Of a DNA stretch of 28,704 bases, positions 10,601 to 21,849 are shown one piece after another. The notes under the pieces are model-generated. The model had not been told where the DNA came from. It saw only the letters and a program-made list of their open reading frames with translations, and searched no databases. Origin of the DNA: Labyrinthula sp. Ha (taxonomy: Eukaryota > Sar > Bigyra > Labyrinthulida > Labyrinthulaceae); the NCBI GenBank assembly GCA_015227615.1, contig JAALGZ010000108.1:1-28704 (forward strand), given 5' to 3'. Each line of letters opens with the position of its first letter. Positions within the stretch are counted from its first letter, which is position 1. The position numbers were made by a program, and so were the translations under genes.

Positions 10601-10771
10601 AATTGTGATGAAGAGTTTTGGACAAGTTTCAAGCGTGACAGGAAAACTAAAAACTGAACTTCTATACTCAATTTTAAAAGAACTTCTGAAGTAAATATCT
10701 TTAAGAGAAAATATTTGGAAAACCAAAAAGTTAATTTATGTAAATAAGTAAATATATTTAGCTCAGAAGAT
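7694..10771. other. Intergenic region between the cluster and sulfotransferase copy 2
   Basis: No supportable gene. Short open frames on the minus strand at about 8675-9339 start without ATG and overlap each other. Around 9430-9560 a TATATAA-like box is followed about 110 bases later by AATAAA, but I find no paired ends or flanking duplication that would define an element. This stretch, with the TRMT2A-like and Lys/Ser genes, is the spacer between the inverted-duplication arms. Confidence 0.5.
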
Positions 10772-12606
10772 AGAACATATAGAGTTGATTACAGTATTCA
10801 AAGAGTTAAAAAATTAATTCAACCAATCAGGAAAACTATTTACTAAAGATATTTCACCAGTTTTATTTTTTTCTTCTAATAATATTTTAAGCTTAGAGTT
10901 TGATCTATTATAAAAGTTTTTAAGTTTAATTTCATATTCTGGATATTCATTTAGTTTAAAATATGTTTCTGGTTTACTTTCTTTAACTGCTTTACTTCCT
11001 TCTGAAATAATCCAATATCCATTTACTTTTTGAACATGATTTCCTTCTTTATAATTAAAATGATCAATATTAAGTTCAGTTTCTAAGTTCCAAATTGTTT
11101 TAAAAGGATCTTTTTTAAACTCTTCTGTAAATAAAATCATAAACTTTATTCCAAGTGAAGAAAATTCTTCAATCCAGCTCTCAAGAAATAAATAATATAA
11201 TCCATAAGATAAAGCTCTTAAACCAGCATTAGATTTTTTTTTACTTGCTAAAGCATTATCAGTGAACATGGTAAAACCATTTTTATCACATATTATTGGT
11301 TTTGATTTACAATTATGAAAATATGCTGAATGAAACCTAGTTGCTGGATCTCTTAAAATAACAAGAACTTGTGGATTAAAAGTTTGTTTTAAAGCTGAAG
11401 ATAAATCTTTTGGATGTATTTCATCAAAATAAGCAGGAGTTTTTTCAAATAAAAGTTGTTTTCTATCTAAAAGATCTTTAACTTGAACTCCACTTATTCT
11501 TCTTTTTCTATCAGAACGTGTTATTTGAAATAAATATTCAGAAATAATATTTTTTTCTTGTTTTGGTGGTATCATTAATTTTGCTGCTGGTGTATCTTTT
11601 CCTTTTTTATAACTTTCAAGAATATTTATTCTTTCATTTGAAAAACTAGAAGGTGTTTTTTTTTCAAGATCTTTATCAAAAAAATGAACTTCTGATCCAT
11701 ATCTAGTTATTTCTGGATTTTTAGACATCCAAAGAGCTAATTCACCAGTTGAACCTTTTTGTACACCTAATAATATTGTATTTGGCATACATTCAAAATG
11801 TTCAAAATATTTATAACAGCAAAAACTTTCTCCTGAATATTTTTGATTTTTACAAGTATTATCTTTTGGTTTTTCTTCAATATTATCTTTTATTAAATAT
11901 GAACTAATAGTAAAAAGATTTTTATAAATAGATGTATCAAAAATATTTTCAGTTAAAGAAATAAATGAACTTGAAAGTAAAGAAGAAATATTTAAACTTA
12001 GTTTATTTTCCTCAATTAAAGAAGAAAATAATATTTCTTGTTTTAGTTCAGAAACTTCAACATTTATTCTTATATTATTAAAATTATTTTGAATATTTGA
12101 AAGAATAAAAATAAAAAATGTATAAACTTCACTACAAAATAAATTTTCTTTTGAATCTAATAATAGATTAATATTATCTTCTAAATTTGAAACATATTTT
12201 AATTGAAGTTTATTATTTCTATTAATTACTTTTTCAAGTGTTGAATAAAAGTGTTCTTTTGAAAAATTTATATTATTACAATTTTTTATAAATTTTGGAA
12301 AAGTTGGTAAATATATAAAAATTTCATTTGTATATTTTGTTAAAATATTCTTTGAAAGTAAAGGAAGACAATTTGATACTTCATTACTAAATAAGTTACA
12401 AACTCTTAAAGGTGAACTTTGAGAAGGAGTTTCAATATCAATATCTAATATAAAATATGAATTTCTTGATTTATTCATACGTAATCTTTTTCTTTCTTCT
12501 TCAGATAAAAATAAGTTTCCTGTTGGTTGAAAACTTTTCTCTTCTACTTGAAAAGGATTCCACAAGATCGAACTTACATTCAAAAAAATAAAAAGAACAA
12601 CAGCAA
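10772..12606 (-). repeat. Right arm of the 1835-bp inverted duplication (derived arm)
   Basis: Reverse complement of 3455-5289 with three substitutions. Bases 10772-10816 are a severed tail of the TRMT2A-like gene, here on the plus strand. They encode EHIELITVFKELKN plus stop, with no methyltransferase body upstream. That orphan tail shows this arm was copied from the left locus. The arm boundary at 12606 falls inside the transmembrane-helix codons of the sulfotransferase, after which the two loci are unrelated or very diverged. Confidence 0.96.
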
Positions 12607-12763
12607 TTATCCAATAAGCGAAAGTCCTCCAATTAAATGGTTTTAGTATAGTTTTTCTTCTTTTCATTCGTTTTATTGAAACTCTCGCAGAAAACAATAT
12701 ATTTGCGATAGAATATGTTTTCTTTAAAAATAAAGGGGTGATACTTTCCAAGTACAGCTCCAT
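10814..12763 (-). CDS. Golgi-type membrane-anchored sulfotransferase, copy 2 with a replaced N-terminus
   Basis: Same family and domains as the gene at 3394. From the middle of the membrane helix to the stop it differs by two residues (Leu for Ser just after the helix, Glu for Lys near the C-terminus). The PAPS loops, HFFD motif and RDPATRFHS site are intact. The longest frame from 12763 gives 649 residues. An internal ATG at 12667 gives exactly 617, the length of copy 1, and puts MKRRKTILKPFNWR before the helix, so this shorter start is more likely. Copy 1 has MTESSIKKYFPNIR instead. The 22 N-terminal residues share only 4 identities with copy 1, yet supply the first half of the same membrane helix in frame. 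The basic KRRK tail could change ER/Golgi placement. Expression is not shown. Confidence 0.85.
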   Translation of the reverse strand: MELYLESITPLFLKKTYSIANILFSARVSIKRMKRRKTILKPFNWRTFAYWIIAVVLFIFLNVSSILWNPFQVEEKSFQPTGNLFLSEEERKRLRMNKSRNSYFILDIDIETPSQSSPLRVCNLFSNEVSNCLPLLSKNILTKYTNEIFIYLPTFPKFIKNCNNINFSKEHFYSTLEKVINRNNKLQLKYVSNLEDNINLLLDSKENLFCSEVYTFFIFILSNIQNNFNNIRINVEVSELKQEILFSSLIEENKLSLNISSLLSSSFISLTENIFDTSIYKNLFTISSYLIKDNIEEKPKDNTCKNQKYSGESFCCYKYFEHFECMPNTILLGVQKGSTGELALWMSKNPEITRYGSEVHFFDKDLEKKTPSSFSNERINILESYKKGKDTPAAKLMIPPKQEKNIISEYLFQITRSDRKRRISGVQVKDLLDRKQLLFEKTPAYFDEIHPKDLSSALKQTFNPQVLVILRDPATRFHSAYFHNCKSKPIICDKNGFTMFTDNALASKKKSNAGLRALSYGLYYLFLESWIEEFSSLGIKFMILFTEEFKKDPFKTIWNLETELNIDHFNYKEGNHVQKVNGYWIISEGSKAVKESKPETYFKLNEYPEYEIKLKNFYNRSNSKLKILLEEKNKTGEISLVNSFPDWLN

Positions 12764-13324
12764 ATCCCTAAAAACCGTTTTTTTATCACCGTGTACAATA
12801 ATGATCTTCTTTATATTCTACACAGGATGTTTTCTTATTTCAACTGTTTTTGTCCTTGGGCCAATTTCTAGCGGTAGAGACGAAGTATTTGCAGTTGCAT
12901 TTAATATAACACTTACGGTATTATATTTCCATTTAGATTATTCTTATATATAATAATTTATACTTATAATATCTGTAAATATATTACTGGAATAATTAAC
13001 GGTGGATTACCAATATAATTTCAGTTTCCTTTGAAGGACATATACTCAGGAATGAGTTATTTTCATTTTTGTTATGATTAATAGTATTATAAATATTTTA
13101 ATAATATTTAAATAATATTGTAGATAATATAATAATATATATTTTCTTAATGAATTTTATATTCAGTAATACTTATTATTAAGAAACTTATGATTATTGT
13201 TTTATCTTGCGTCTAATTTACACAATATCGTATATATAAGGAGAATATAATTTTTTAAGGACATACTGTATTATTTTAACCATTAGGTTTATAAACTAAA
13301 AAGAAAAGAAAAAAAAAATATAGA
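12764..13324. other. Intergenic region, partly pure A/T
   Basis: Divergent gap between sulfotransferase copy 2 and the secreted repeat-protein gene. About 13080-13150 is nearly pure A/T with short TAATAT-type dyads. An A-rich leader (about 13300-13320) precedes the ATG at 13325. A 50-codon hydrophobic frame starting near 12800 (+) cannot be told from chance. Confidence 0.45.
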
Positions 13325-13864
13325 ATGATGCTTAAAGGATTAGTAGTGTCTATGTTATGCTTGTCTGTTCAAGGCAATGGGAATCTAAATGAACTTCAAG
13401 GAAAGCTTGATTCATTTCTACATGAAGTGGATAATCAGAAAACTAGTAAGAATGAGATTAAGCAGAAGATGACTGGCAATAAACTTAGAGGAGCAGTGGA
13501 ACTTAATAGGGATCTACAAGAATATGAATTCAGACAGCTAGAGTATGAAAGAATGCTAGAAGAGTATGACGGTGAAAGACAATTAGAGTATGAAAGAATT
13601 CTAGAAGAGTATGACGGTGAAAGACAATTAGAGTATGAAAGAATTCTAGAAGAACATGACGGTGAAAGACAATTAGAGTATGAAAGAATTCTAGAAGAGT
13701 ATGACGGTGAAAGACAATTAGAGTATGAAAGAATTCTAGAAGAGTATGACGGTGAAAGACAATTAGAGTATGAAAGAATTCTAGAAGAGTATGACGGTGA
13801 AAGACAATTAGAGTATGAAAGAATTCTAGAGGAGCATGACGTTGAAAGACAATTAGAGTATTAA
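13325..13864 (+). CDS. Secreted protein with 15-residue charged tandem repeats
   Basis: 179 residues. MMLKGLVVSMLCLSVQG looks like a cleavable signal peptide. A charged segment (about 18-69) follows, then from residue 70 seven copies of a 15-residue unit, consensus RQLEYERILEEYDGE, and a final partial RQLEY before TAA. The units vary only at Met/Ile 8, Tyr/His 12 and Gly/Val 14. The composition (Glu, Arg, Leu, Tyr) predicts a long helix, like repeat antigens and surface proteins of some parasites, but that is analogy only. The second codon is also ATG. The array's 45-bp period leaves the opposite strand open as well; that frame is a shadow. A hydrophobic frame follows in the same phase after two stops (13907-14137) and is not called. 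Confidence 0.72.
   Translation: MMLKGLVVSMLCLSVQGNGNLNELQGKLDSFLHEVDNQKTSKNEIKQKMTGNKLRGAVELNRDLQEYEFRQLEYERMLEEYDGERQLEYERILEEYDGERQLEYERILEEHDGERQLEYERILEEYDGERQLEYERILEEYDGERQLEYERILEEYDGERQLEYERILEEHDVERQLEY
13532..13864 (+). repeat. 45-bp coding tandem repeat, seven units plus a partial
   Basis: Units start every 45 bp from 13532. All but the first carry the GAATTC core in the Glu-Arg-Ile-Leu codons. Units 2-6 differ only in a single Tyr/His codon, so the array expanded recently. The first and last units are the most diverged, as expected for edges of an array evolving by unequal exchange. Confidence 0.95.
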
Positions 13865-16800
13865 AATACATAACGTACTCTTAAGACCTGTAAATTAAAA
13901 GTAGTGATGCTTTATTCAAGGTGTAAATTGAAATCAAGATTGTTTTTATTTGTAACACCGTCTCTTTTAGGGCTCTATACTCGAACAAGTACCAGTCTTA
14001 TGAATTTTATGGAAAATAGTACTCCACAGCCAGCTAAATTTAACGCTATTTCTATTTTAATGTTATTCATTCTTCAACCCTATTTTGCTTTAGCAGAAGT
14101 AAGAGTAGGTTTATATACATATGTTCAAGCGTTGTAGAGGCCTAGAACAATGTTTTTTCTTTGCAACTTGAGAAATGGCTTCAAAAGAAATACATACCCT
14201 AAATAAAATTCATTAATTCACACATTGTCAGAAATCTTCCAGGCTATGAGGCAATGAACTAAAGAAAACTATGGCATAAAATCCAGAGACTTGTTAGAAT
14301 CTATTTTTAATGTTCGTCATGAAATTCCGTGGTTTTAATCAAGTAATAAATTTAGAGTAAAAAGATGAATGTTATATTCCTACTCATTTTCTTTATGTAT
14401 CTCTATATATCTACAACACTTTTAATAAATTAGGAATAATGAGCTCAACTCTTACTTCAATATGCATGCTTCCTTAACTGCACAACATGTGATAAATCGT
14501 ACCAAAGAAAGCTAACATACATCTTCATAAAGTTTCATTTATACATATGCAGGAAACAAATTTACATGGGAGTAAAGATAACTCTTCGTTGAATATGCTT
14601 GCTATATAAACCTCAGAGTTATCTTAAATCAGTGGTTCCTTCTAAGTGATCCCTAGAATAGATATTTATTTTGAGCCTTCATCGGATGATTGCCAAATAT
14701 AGTACCTGGATTGGCGATTACTTAGAATTATTTCATTTACTTCCTGATATTCGTTAGGGCATTCGTCACATACCTGACTTTCGTACCTCAATTGACTACT
14801 AGCCTCTTCCCCAATTATTTTCTTCTATACACTCGTTAGAAAAACTCTTCAAATACATCGAAAATATACATTGGTTAGTCTGGTGCCACTTTCATTAACA
14901 TCGAGCTGTATTCATAACTGTTGCACTCTTATTATATTGTATGAAGGTTTTCATATGTATTTACGTTTATTCCTTGTTTTGAAAAGGAGCAATAGCGGAC
15001 GAGCTTTATGATTTAATCATCTTATCTAATATATATATATAATCTCTTATTATTCAATACTAGATGTAGGATTCCATATGCCACCCAGGGCTGAGAATTT
15101 TAAGATCAAAAGAATCCAAAAATATTCTTTGTAATAAATACCAATTGTTTTCTTTATTAGAATAACCAGAATAAATACAACTTTTAATTTTATAATATAA
15201 TGATATTTAGCTATTAGGCCACTATCATTTTTTTCTTTAAATGCTACAGCACCTTTTGTATCACTTCTCATATTTCTGTAGGATCTCCCATAGGATTAAT
15301 ATTCATATTTTTATTAACTTGCGACATTGGTCTATACCATAAAGAACCAGTTTTTAGTAGGCGAAAGTTTGATAGATCTGACATTGCTTTCTTTATTCAA
15401 ATATTTGGCTCCTACCAATTTATTTCATTATTATTAAAATTTATTTATTAAACATATTTGAGTATTTATGAGGATTAAGCCTTAAATTTGTTTGCTTAGA
15501 TCCCTTGATTGTATTAGGCAGTAATAGGATAAATAAGCCGTCATCAGGTAGAGTGAAATCAATTTTGTGGAATGACTAGCGATTTGGATTTGCTTTAACA
15601 ATGTACTATAATTAATGAATTGCATATTATATAAGCCTAAATGGTGGATTCAAAAGAAAAACATCCAGTAAGAAATTTATTCATTGCTTTTAAATTTCAT
15701 GGAGTCTCACATAGTGTGAAGAAGAAGAAGACTCACATTAGTATTGTTACAGTTGTAATATCAGGTGGTTTTTAGTTATCATTTGGGGGGCAATTGAGAT
15801 ATTAAGTTGTGTATGCAACTAAAAAGGAGGAGCTGATTTAGACTTTGACCTTCATAATTTTTGTGAGCAATAACATTATTTTTTGTTAACTAGAAAGTAT
15901 AATACTTGTATTAAGGATCTTCCCAACCTGTTTTGATGTATATTATGATTTGCACGGAAACTCAAATCAAATAACTATTCTTTAAGTTCTTCTACCTATG
16001 GCTTAAACACAACTCATTCCACCTTCCTCTAAGTATTAAAATTTTATCTGGTTACAAAATATTAAACTTGATCACGGTATAATAGTGTCTATGATATATA
16101 ACGGGTAAGAGGAAGATCATTCTTCTACACATTTTCTAATACATTCATAAGGCTTTCCCTTGTAATTATTATGTTATACTTAAAATTACCTAATACTACT
16201 AAAAAATTATTTATGCACTAAGAATAGGCGAGGTCAAAAACTCTGCTTTGATTTCTCCTCTGGGCTTTAGTTTCTGAAAAAAGTCTGTATATAAGTTTAT
16301 TATATAATTTTTCTATGAATAGAAGGTTAAAACGTCCAAGTCAGAGGTATTTTTTGCAGGCATAGTATTTAAGTATATCAGATAAATCCAAAATATTCGT
16401 TTTTTTTCTATTAAAAAATATTACATGTTCTTTGACTTTAATGTAGTAAACTTTGTGAAAAATTCTTTTAAAATGTAGAGGTTTTATCAGGAGTTTAACA
16501 AAAGAATAAATAAATATATATACATATATATGAGAACTATAATCGTAGATATTCTGAAATTTAAAAAAAGCGAAGTACTTTTGAATACAATGGAACTATA
16601 TTAGGAAATAAAAATATGCTAAAATTAATTATATACTATCGAGTTTTTTAACTTGAAGGCCAACAGACTCTCGTTTTACGGTATCTGAGATTTAAGTTTT
16701 AAATCAATTAAACTTGAATCAAGAATCTATATCTATAACTAATACGAAGTGTTTTGCAGTTTTATGATGCGTAATTGAATAGATCTCATATCAAGGCCAC

Positions 16801-19640
16801 CTTACTAGATTGCTTAAGGTATTTTCTACGGAGGGGTAATTTTCACACTGTTGTAAAAATCCATGAAGTAAATACTCTAATATCAGCCATGATAATCCAG
16901 GGCTTTAAAGCTACTTAAATTTTCTTCCACTTGGTATTTTTTTTTGATTTCCATACATTGATCTCACCACCATTTCTAGGCTACATAATTACCAGGTATT
17001 TCTTAATGAAGTTCTTACTCAATTGTAGGAGTATATGTTTCTTGCTCGGTAGATTTTGAGCATGTGATAATCCATTGGGATACATACGTAGAGTATAGTA
17101 GTAATATAAATCTCTTATTTAAAGTATCCATTGACATTTTAATTAACTGAGGAGAATTTTTTGGGCTTTAGGGAGAATTATTTTAGATAATAAGAGTTAC
17201 CAAGTTGAAAAGAAAACATTATACCTAAATATCGGTATTATTTAACATAAAAAATATAGAAAAACGAATTAAAAAAATCTGCATCTTCTTATTTCTACTG
17301 TCTTGGAATATAAAAGACCTATATAATAATAGAGAAACAAAGGGATCTCTTATTTTGAGATTTGTGGATGTTAAATATTTGACTTTTGTCACTGAGCTTT
17401 GTCTCAGCTAAGCTTAAAAAATCTTTGAAAATCTTTTCGAAAGGTTAGAAAAGTTGGTACAATATACGACAAATAATATTTTCTAAACATTTCTAACACA
17501 TAATATTGTGTTTAAACTCATTTTACTGAACTTCCACTTAATTAATAAAAAGACGATCACAATCATAGTCTTAGGATGCATATTATCGATTAATATTAAT
17601 ACTTTTGGCTTAAAGAGTTAGAAAGGGTTTATATCATGAAATAATTTGCACATAGAAAACTTTTACCTCAGGAATATTAAGTGATATTAACTGACAAATA
17701 CTCTATCTGTCAATTTAAGGAATCACATTTTCTAGGCTTTATATTTCTAAAATAATGTGAAATATATACAAGAATCCACTAGTTTTAGTTTGAGATAAAT
17801 TAAATGCTATAAAAAGAGTTGGATATTGATATAAACTAAATTATCGCAATTATGCATTCTTCAAAAAGTTTTCAAACAGTAAAAAGTATCAAAATACAAG
17901 AATTATATAAAAACTATTGTTATCAGGAGTCCATTCCAATATTGTATGTCCGAGTGAAATTTTAAATAATTACTCTGTTTTTTTTCATTCTTTAGTTAAC
18001 GTTAAATTGATGTTCCAAGACTCAAAAGGTGTTAATTAGATATACAAAATATATTTTACTGGAGCATAAAGCGTGCTATTGAAGTAAAATTATGAAACAT
18101 AGTTTTCAATAACTGTATCTTGACTGTGCTAACGGTTAAATTTTGCTGAGAAAAAAGAGTTACGACTTTCTCATCTCAAATAAAAATTGTTGGGTGAACT
18201 AAGAAAAACATACTAAGAAGTTTTCTTAAAGTCTGTAAGTATAAAAAATATATGTATATGTCATATGGATTGAACAATGGAATCTTATATGCGATAACAA
18301 AAATTGTTATTAAGATCTGATTATTGGCTACCAGGGATAAGAGTTCAACTTAAATTTTACACAAGTCTCTAAACTATACAAACATTGTGTTCCTTTATAT
18401 CTAAGCTCCAAGAAAAAAAAATAAAGTATTAATTTGTTACTAACTTTCTTAGACTACTTGAATTTTTTTGATGTAAGGTTTATTCCCTGATAAACATTCT
18501 TCAACTTAGGCAAATGGAAGGATATATAAATTTCCATAGATAATTGTACTTGATGATTTTCGCAATTCCAATTCAGTTCATTTTAGAGCCATAAAATATT
18601 ATGTCATGCTCTAACAAATAAAAATAGAATTTGAATTATTTTTTCCAATTTTCTCCAGCAAGTTTGGAGTCAAATATAGGTTTTTCTTGATCATAAGAAC
18701 GTATATTTTCCTCAAACATACGCAATATTTTTCTCATATTAAATATATATATTATATTCAAAATCAAGTTTGCTAAAAATACGTTAGTTGTAGATTTAAG
18801 GGTGTTTTAACGGTAAATTTTATGCGCACTTAGCCTCATGCCGAAATATTGCTTCTATTAAGTTGATATCTTCTGAGACTATATTGTGGTGTAAATTGTT
18901 TTGAATAAAATCGAGAAAGTTTTTGGTTTTCAAAAAATTTGGTGATAAAACAGTCAAACTCAACTTTACCCCTATTGACGGTTAAAGATTTTTTTAGAGG
19001 GGTTCTTATCATCTAGGTTTATTTCCCGTGAGAACAAATTCTAGTCAGAGATCGTTGAAAAGTATGTATCAACAAAACTGGAAGTTATATAAGAGATTAT
19101 TAGAAAACGATACAATGTAATATTAAATATTTAAAATATTTATCATGAACAAGGATAATTGGATTTAGTATTTCCATAAGCTCAAAAATTATCAATAACC
19201 AAATTTTAATTCAGATGGTCTAGGTCAAATGAAGTTACTAATACAAAGAGATCCAACATTACATAGTAGATATTTTCAATCATAACGTTCAATAGCTATA
19301 ATTTTAGAGGATTGTACATCATGTAAAACCCAGGTAACGATGAACGGAAAGCGAAAAAGCACCTATATATATATATATATGACGAACCAGGAAACGAAGT
19401 AGATGAACTGTTAATTGACAAAAGGTTTGAGATTTGCAATTACATGTTGGCTATTTGTAAAAAGTTTAAATAATCTCAGCCAAATTTGAGTAATTGAAGA
19501 AAAACGGTATCCAGAGAAATCAACGATAATGTTGAAGTACAGCAACAGAAGATGTCAACAGAAGAATAAAGTATACAAGAAGGGAATATTATATAAGAAA
19601 GAGCTTGGTTGATTAGAAGCTGAGGATATAATTAAAATAA
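13865..19640. other. Gene desert, left part
   Basis: I find no gene. A frame at 13907-14137 (+) encodes 76 residues with two hydrophobic stretches, in phase with the repeat protein but after two stops. A frame near 15050-15271 (-) shows no recognisable family. AT dinucleotide runs occur, for example at 16509-16530 and 19362-19380. Short dyads such as ATAACAA/TTGTTAT near 18294-18310 are of the size expected by chance. Confidence 0.5.
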
Positions 19641-19654
19641 CCATTCCCTCTATG

Positions 19655-20420
19655 AATTTCAATCTCTTATTTTAAATATGCTGTCATGTTTAAAAAGAAG
19701 TGAAATAACTGGGATTGCAGAAACTTGGATTAAATGACATGATTTAGTGTCTTGATTTAGAAAATCAGACCCAAATCATAACAAATGGGATACTGCAAGG
19801 CAACATCAAATCATAAATAACTCACAAAATATACATTATCACATATACTGAGCTCTTAAGCGTTTTTACATGGATGAAGCTAATAGGGGTAAAGAAAAAG
19901 ATTCAAGCACGTTATATAATGAAGAGAAAAAAATGACTCGTTGCTTTGGAAAAATAAAAAGATGTTTCGAAAAAAAGTTGTATGGAAACTTTAATATATA
20001 ATTACTACCTTTTAATACCACAAAAGAATAATCACCAGGTGTGTAAGTTTGTATTTAGATAATGTGACATAGACATCTCTTCAGATGTTCGCAACAATAT
20101 GCTTTCTGCTGAAGTCTTTTATTCACCTGTCTTCCTTCAAAAGGGCTACTTATATTGTTAAAAATGCACAGTTAATAGTAACTAAATAAGAATATAAAAC
20201 ACAGTAATTACTTCATTTTTAGGCAACGGGATGAAGTAACTCCTACTAGATAATGGTATTGAGAGGAAATTTGGAATAAATGATTTTGAGGTGTACCGTT
20301 AGATCATCAACTTAGGGTTTATATTTGAAGCAACAGGGACTACCAACCTGGTAAATTTGATACTATTTGCTAAAGATATATTTAGAGATCGGTGTGAATA
20401 TATTTTTTGGTACTTAGATA
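19655..20420 (+). mobile_element. Decayed LINE-like (non-LTR retrotransposon) endonuclease stretch
   Basis: Translated fragments appear in the order expected for the apurinic-type endonuclease of CR1/Jockey-like LINEs. QSLILNMLSCLKRSEITG is followed directly by IAETW (about 19660-19735), matching the usual 'SL...diigitETW' start. FLGNG near 20218 sits where GDFN is expected. FEATGTTNLVNLIL (about 20325-20370) matches the 'TR...LLDLVLT' motif near the domain's end. Several in-frame stops interrupt it. I do not see a convincing reverse transcriptase after it, so the copy is truncated or eroded. The call rests on motif order by eye. Confidence 0.45.
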
Positions 20421-20514
20421 GCGATGCAACACATATACACTCATATAACATTTTTTTAGGATATGAACAATAGAGACATTAATTCAATTTACTGATAACC
20501 GATGTTTATTTAAA

Positions 20515-20567
20515 TCACAGATAGTTATCACAAAGAACTTATTGTGTACGTGATAACTGATCTGTGA
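20515..20567. other. 17-bp stem-loop
   Basis: TCACAGAT plus AGTTATCAC (20515-20531) pairs with GTGATAACT (20550-20558) and ATCTGTGA (20560-20567), leaving one bulged G at 20559 and an 18-nt loop. It lies about 100 bp after the LINE-like endonuclease stretch. A perfect 17-bp match with one bulge is longer than the chance dyads seen elsewhere in the window. Function is unknown. Confidence 0.85.
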
Positions 20568-21849
20568 GTAACAGTAAGAGGCATAATCTGTGTGGAGGCG
20601 CTGATATTGATCAAATGGTGATATATTTAGCTGATGATTGGTGAATACATTTTGGGCCGATTAAAATCAACCCCTGATTTAGTTGATATTAGATAACTGA
20701 TTAGCCAAAATGATTGGTATAGTCCAAATATAATATCAAACATGTAACTGCAATGAATGAGCCTTCTTGAGGAAGAAAATGGTAAATTCAAAAAAGAGAT
20801 TTCGTAGAATGAACCTATAATAAATCAAATTGCAGAGATCCGGTAGAAGACCGATGGGAAAGAAATATTAAAATTGAAAAATACTCAATATATTCATATA
20901 GAAATAGGGTTCACTTACGGTATGGAAAAGGAGCTATGTAAATAGGATAGGTGAAGTTCGCATCAGCCACATCTGAAAGAGTTATATGATAAGAAGTATC
21001 ATTTTTTCCGGGCAGAAGATTCTGGCAGATTGGAAATAGACTCTATCTATAGCTACCTTTCCTGAAATAACTTCCAAAAGAAAACTTTCATCTCTTGTTT
21101 TGTTCTGGTAGGTAATAAAATGTTGATTCTGAACTTGAGAGCTATTCTCAATGATGGCCTTATTTCTGTTTGAATGATCTCTTCAGTACTCAATGCAGTA
21201 GTTGCACGGATACAAAGCGCAAAACTTAAGGACATTGAATTATTAGTGCGATTATACCTTGCATACCAGATTTTACAATTCTAATATACGAAAGTTTTAT
21301 GTTACACAACAAAGAACTGAAAAATGGAGCTTAGAAATAACATAAACAGTTTAACTAAGATAACTGTGGAGATATTCTCTAAGCATGATCATTTTATCTT
21401 TTCGTGAATCTATCAGCTATTGCTGAAGCTTAACAAGAAATATATTACCTGGCTCAAAAAATGTAAACATTATGTTAGGGTATGGAATTATCGCGACTCA
21501 GGGATTACCATCGCAAGGAATTTGTTGTTATCAAGAACCTTGATAAGAGGGGTTGCAGAGCTTCGAAAGATCTGGGGTCAAAATTGTTCCATAGAGACCT
21601 CCTATTGCTATTAAGAAGCTTTTAATAGATAAGAGGTCCTCCATGTAACTCCGTTGGGATAAGAAATGTTAGTAGTAGATTTCAACTAATCATTCGTTTA
21701 AAATAAAGAATGTTTGAAGAAAGTAAATCATTTATTCTCAATTTAGAGCATTGTTTAATTTAGGGCCTTAAATAAAGGTTTAGCGATGATTATCTCTGTA
21801 TTTAATTACATCATTTCCCTGTTTGGTTTTCTATGAGCTTTTTTTTCTT
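20568..21849. other. Desert between the two LINE-like stretches
   Basis: No gene is supportable. Short open frames at 21053-21235 (-) and 21420-21614 (+) match nothing I know. An IYLADDW reading near 20625 resembles a reverse-transcriptase YADD box, but it sits too close to the endonuclease stretch and has no supporting motifs around it. Confidence 0.45.

Noticed and set aside
12738-12953. Hydrophobic open stretch divergent from sulfotransferase copy 2
   Set aside because: It starts with TTG inside the long form of copy 2. The ATG-led part is about 50 codons with no support.
13530-13871. 113-codon open frame opposite the repeat protein
   Set aside because: The 45-bp period is a multiple of three, so a stop-free antisense frame is copied in every unit. 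The sense frame has the signal peptide.
13904-14137. Hydrophobic frame after the repeat-protein gene, in the same phase
   Set aside because: Two stops separate it. A 28-nt GT...AAG gap near 13858-13885 would not keep it in frame, and all three supported introns end in TAG.
20620-20645. IYLADDW, resembling a reverse-transcriptase YADD box
   Set aside because: It lies only about 250 bp after the endonuclease stretch, and no other reverse-transcriptase motif is near it.
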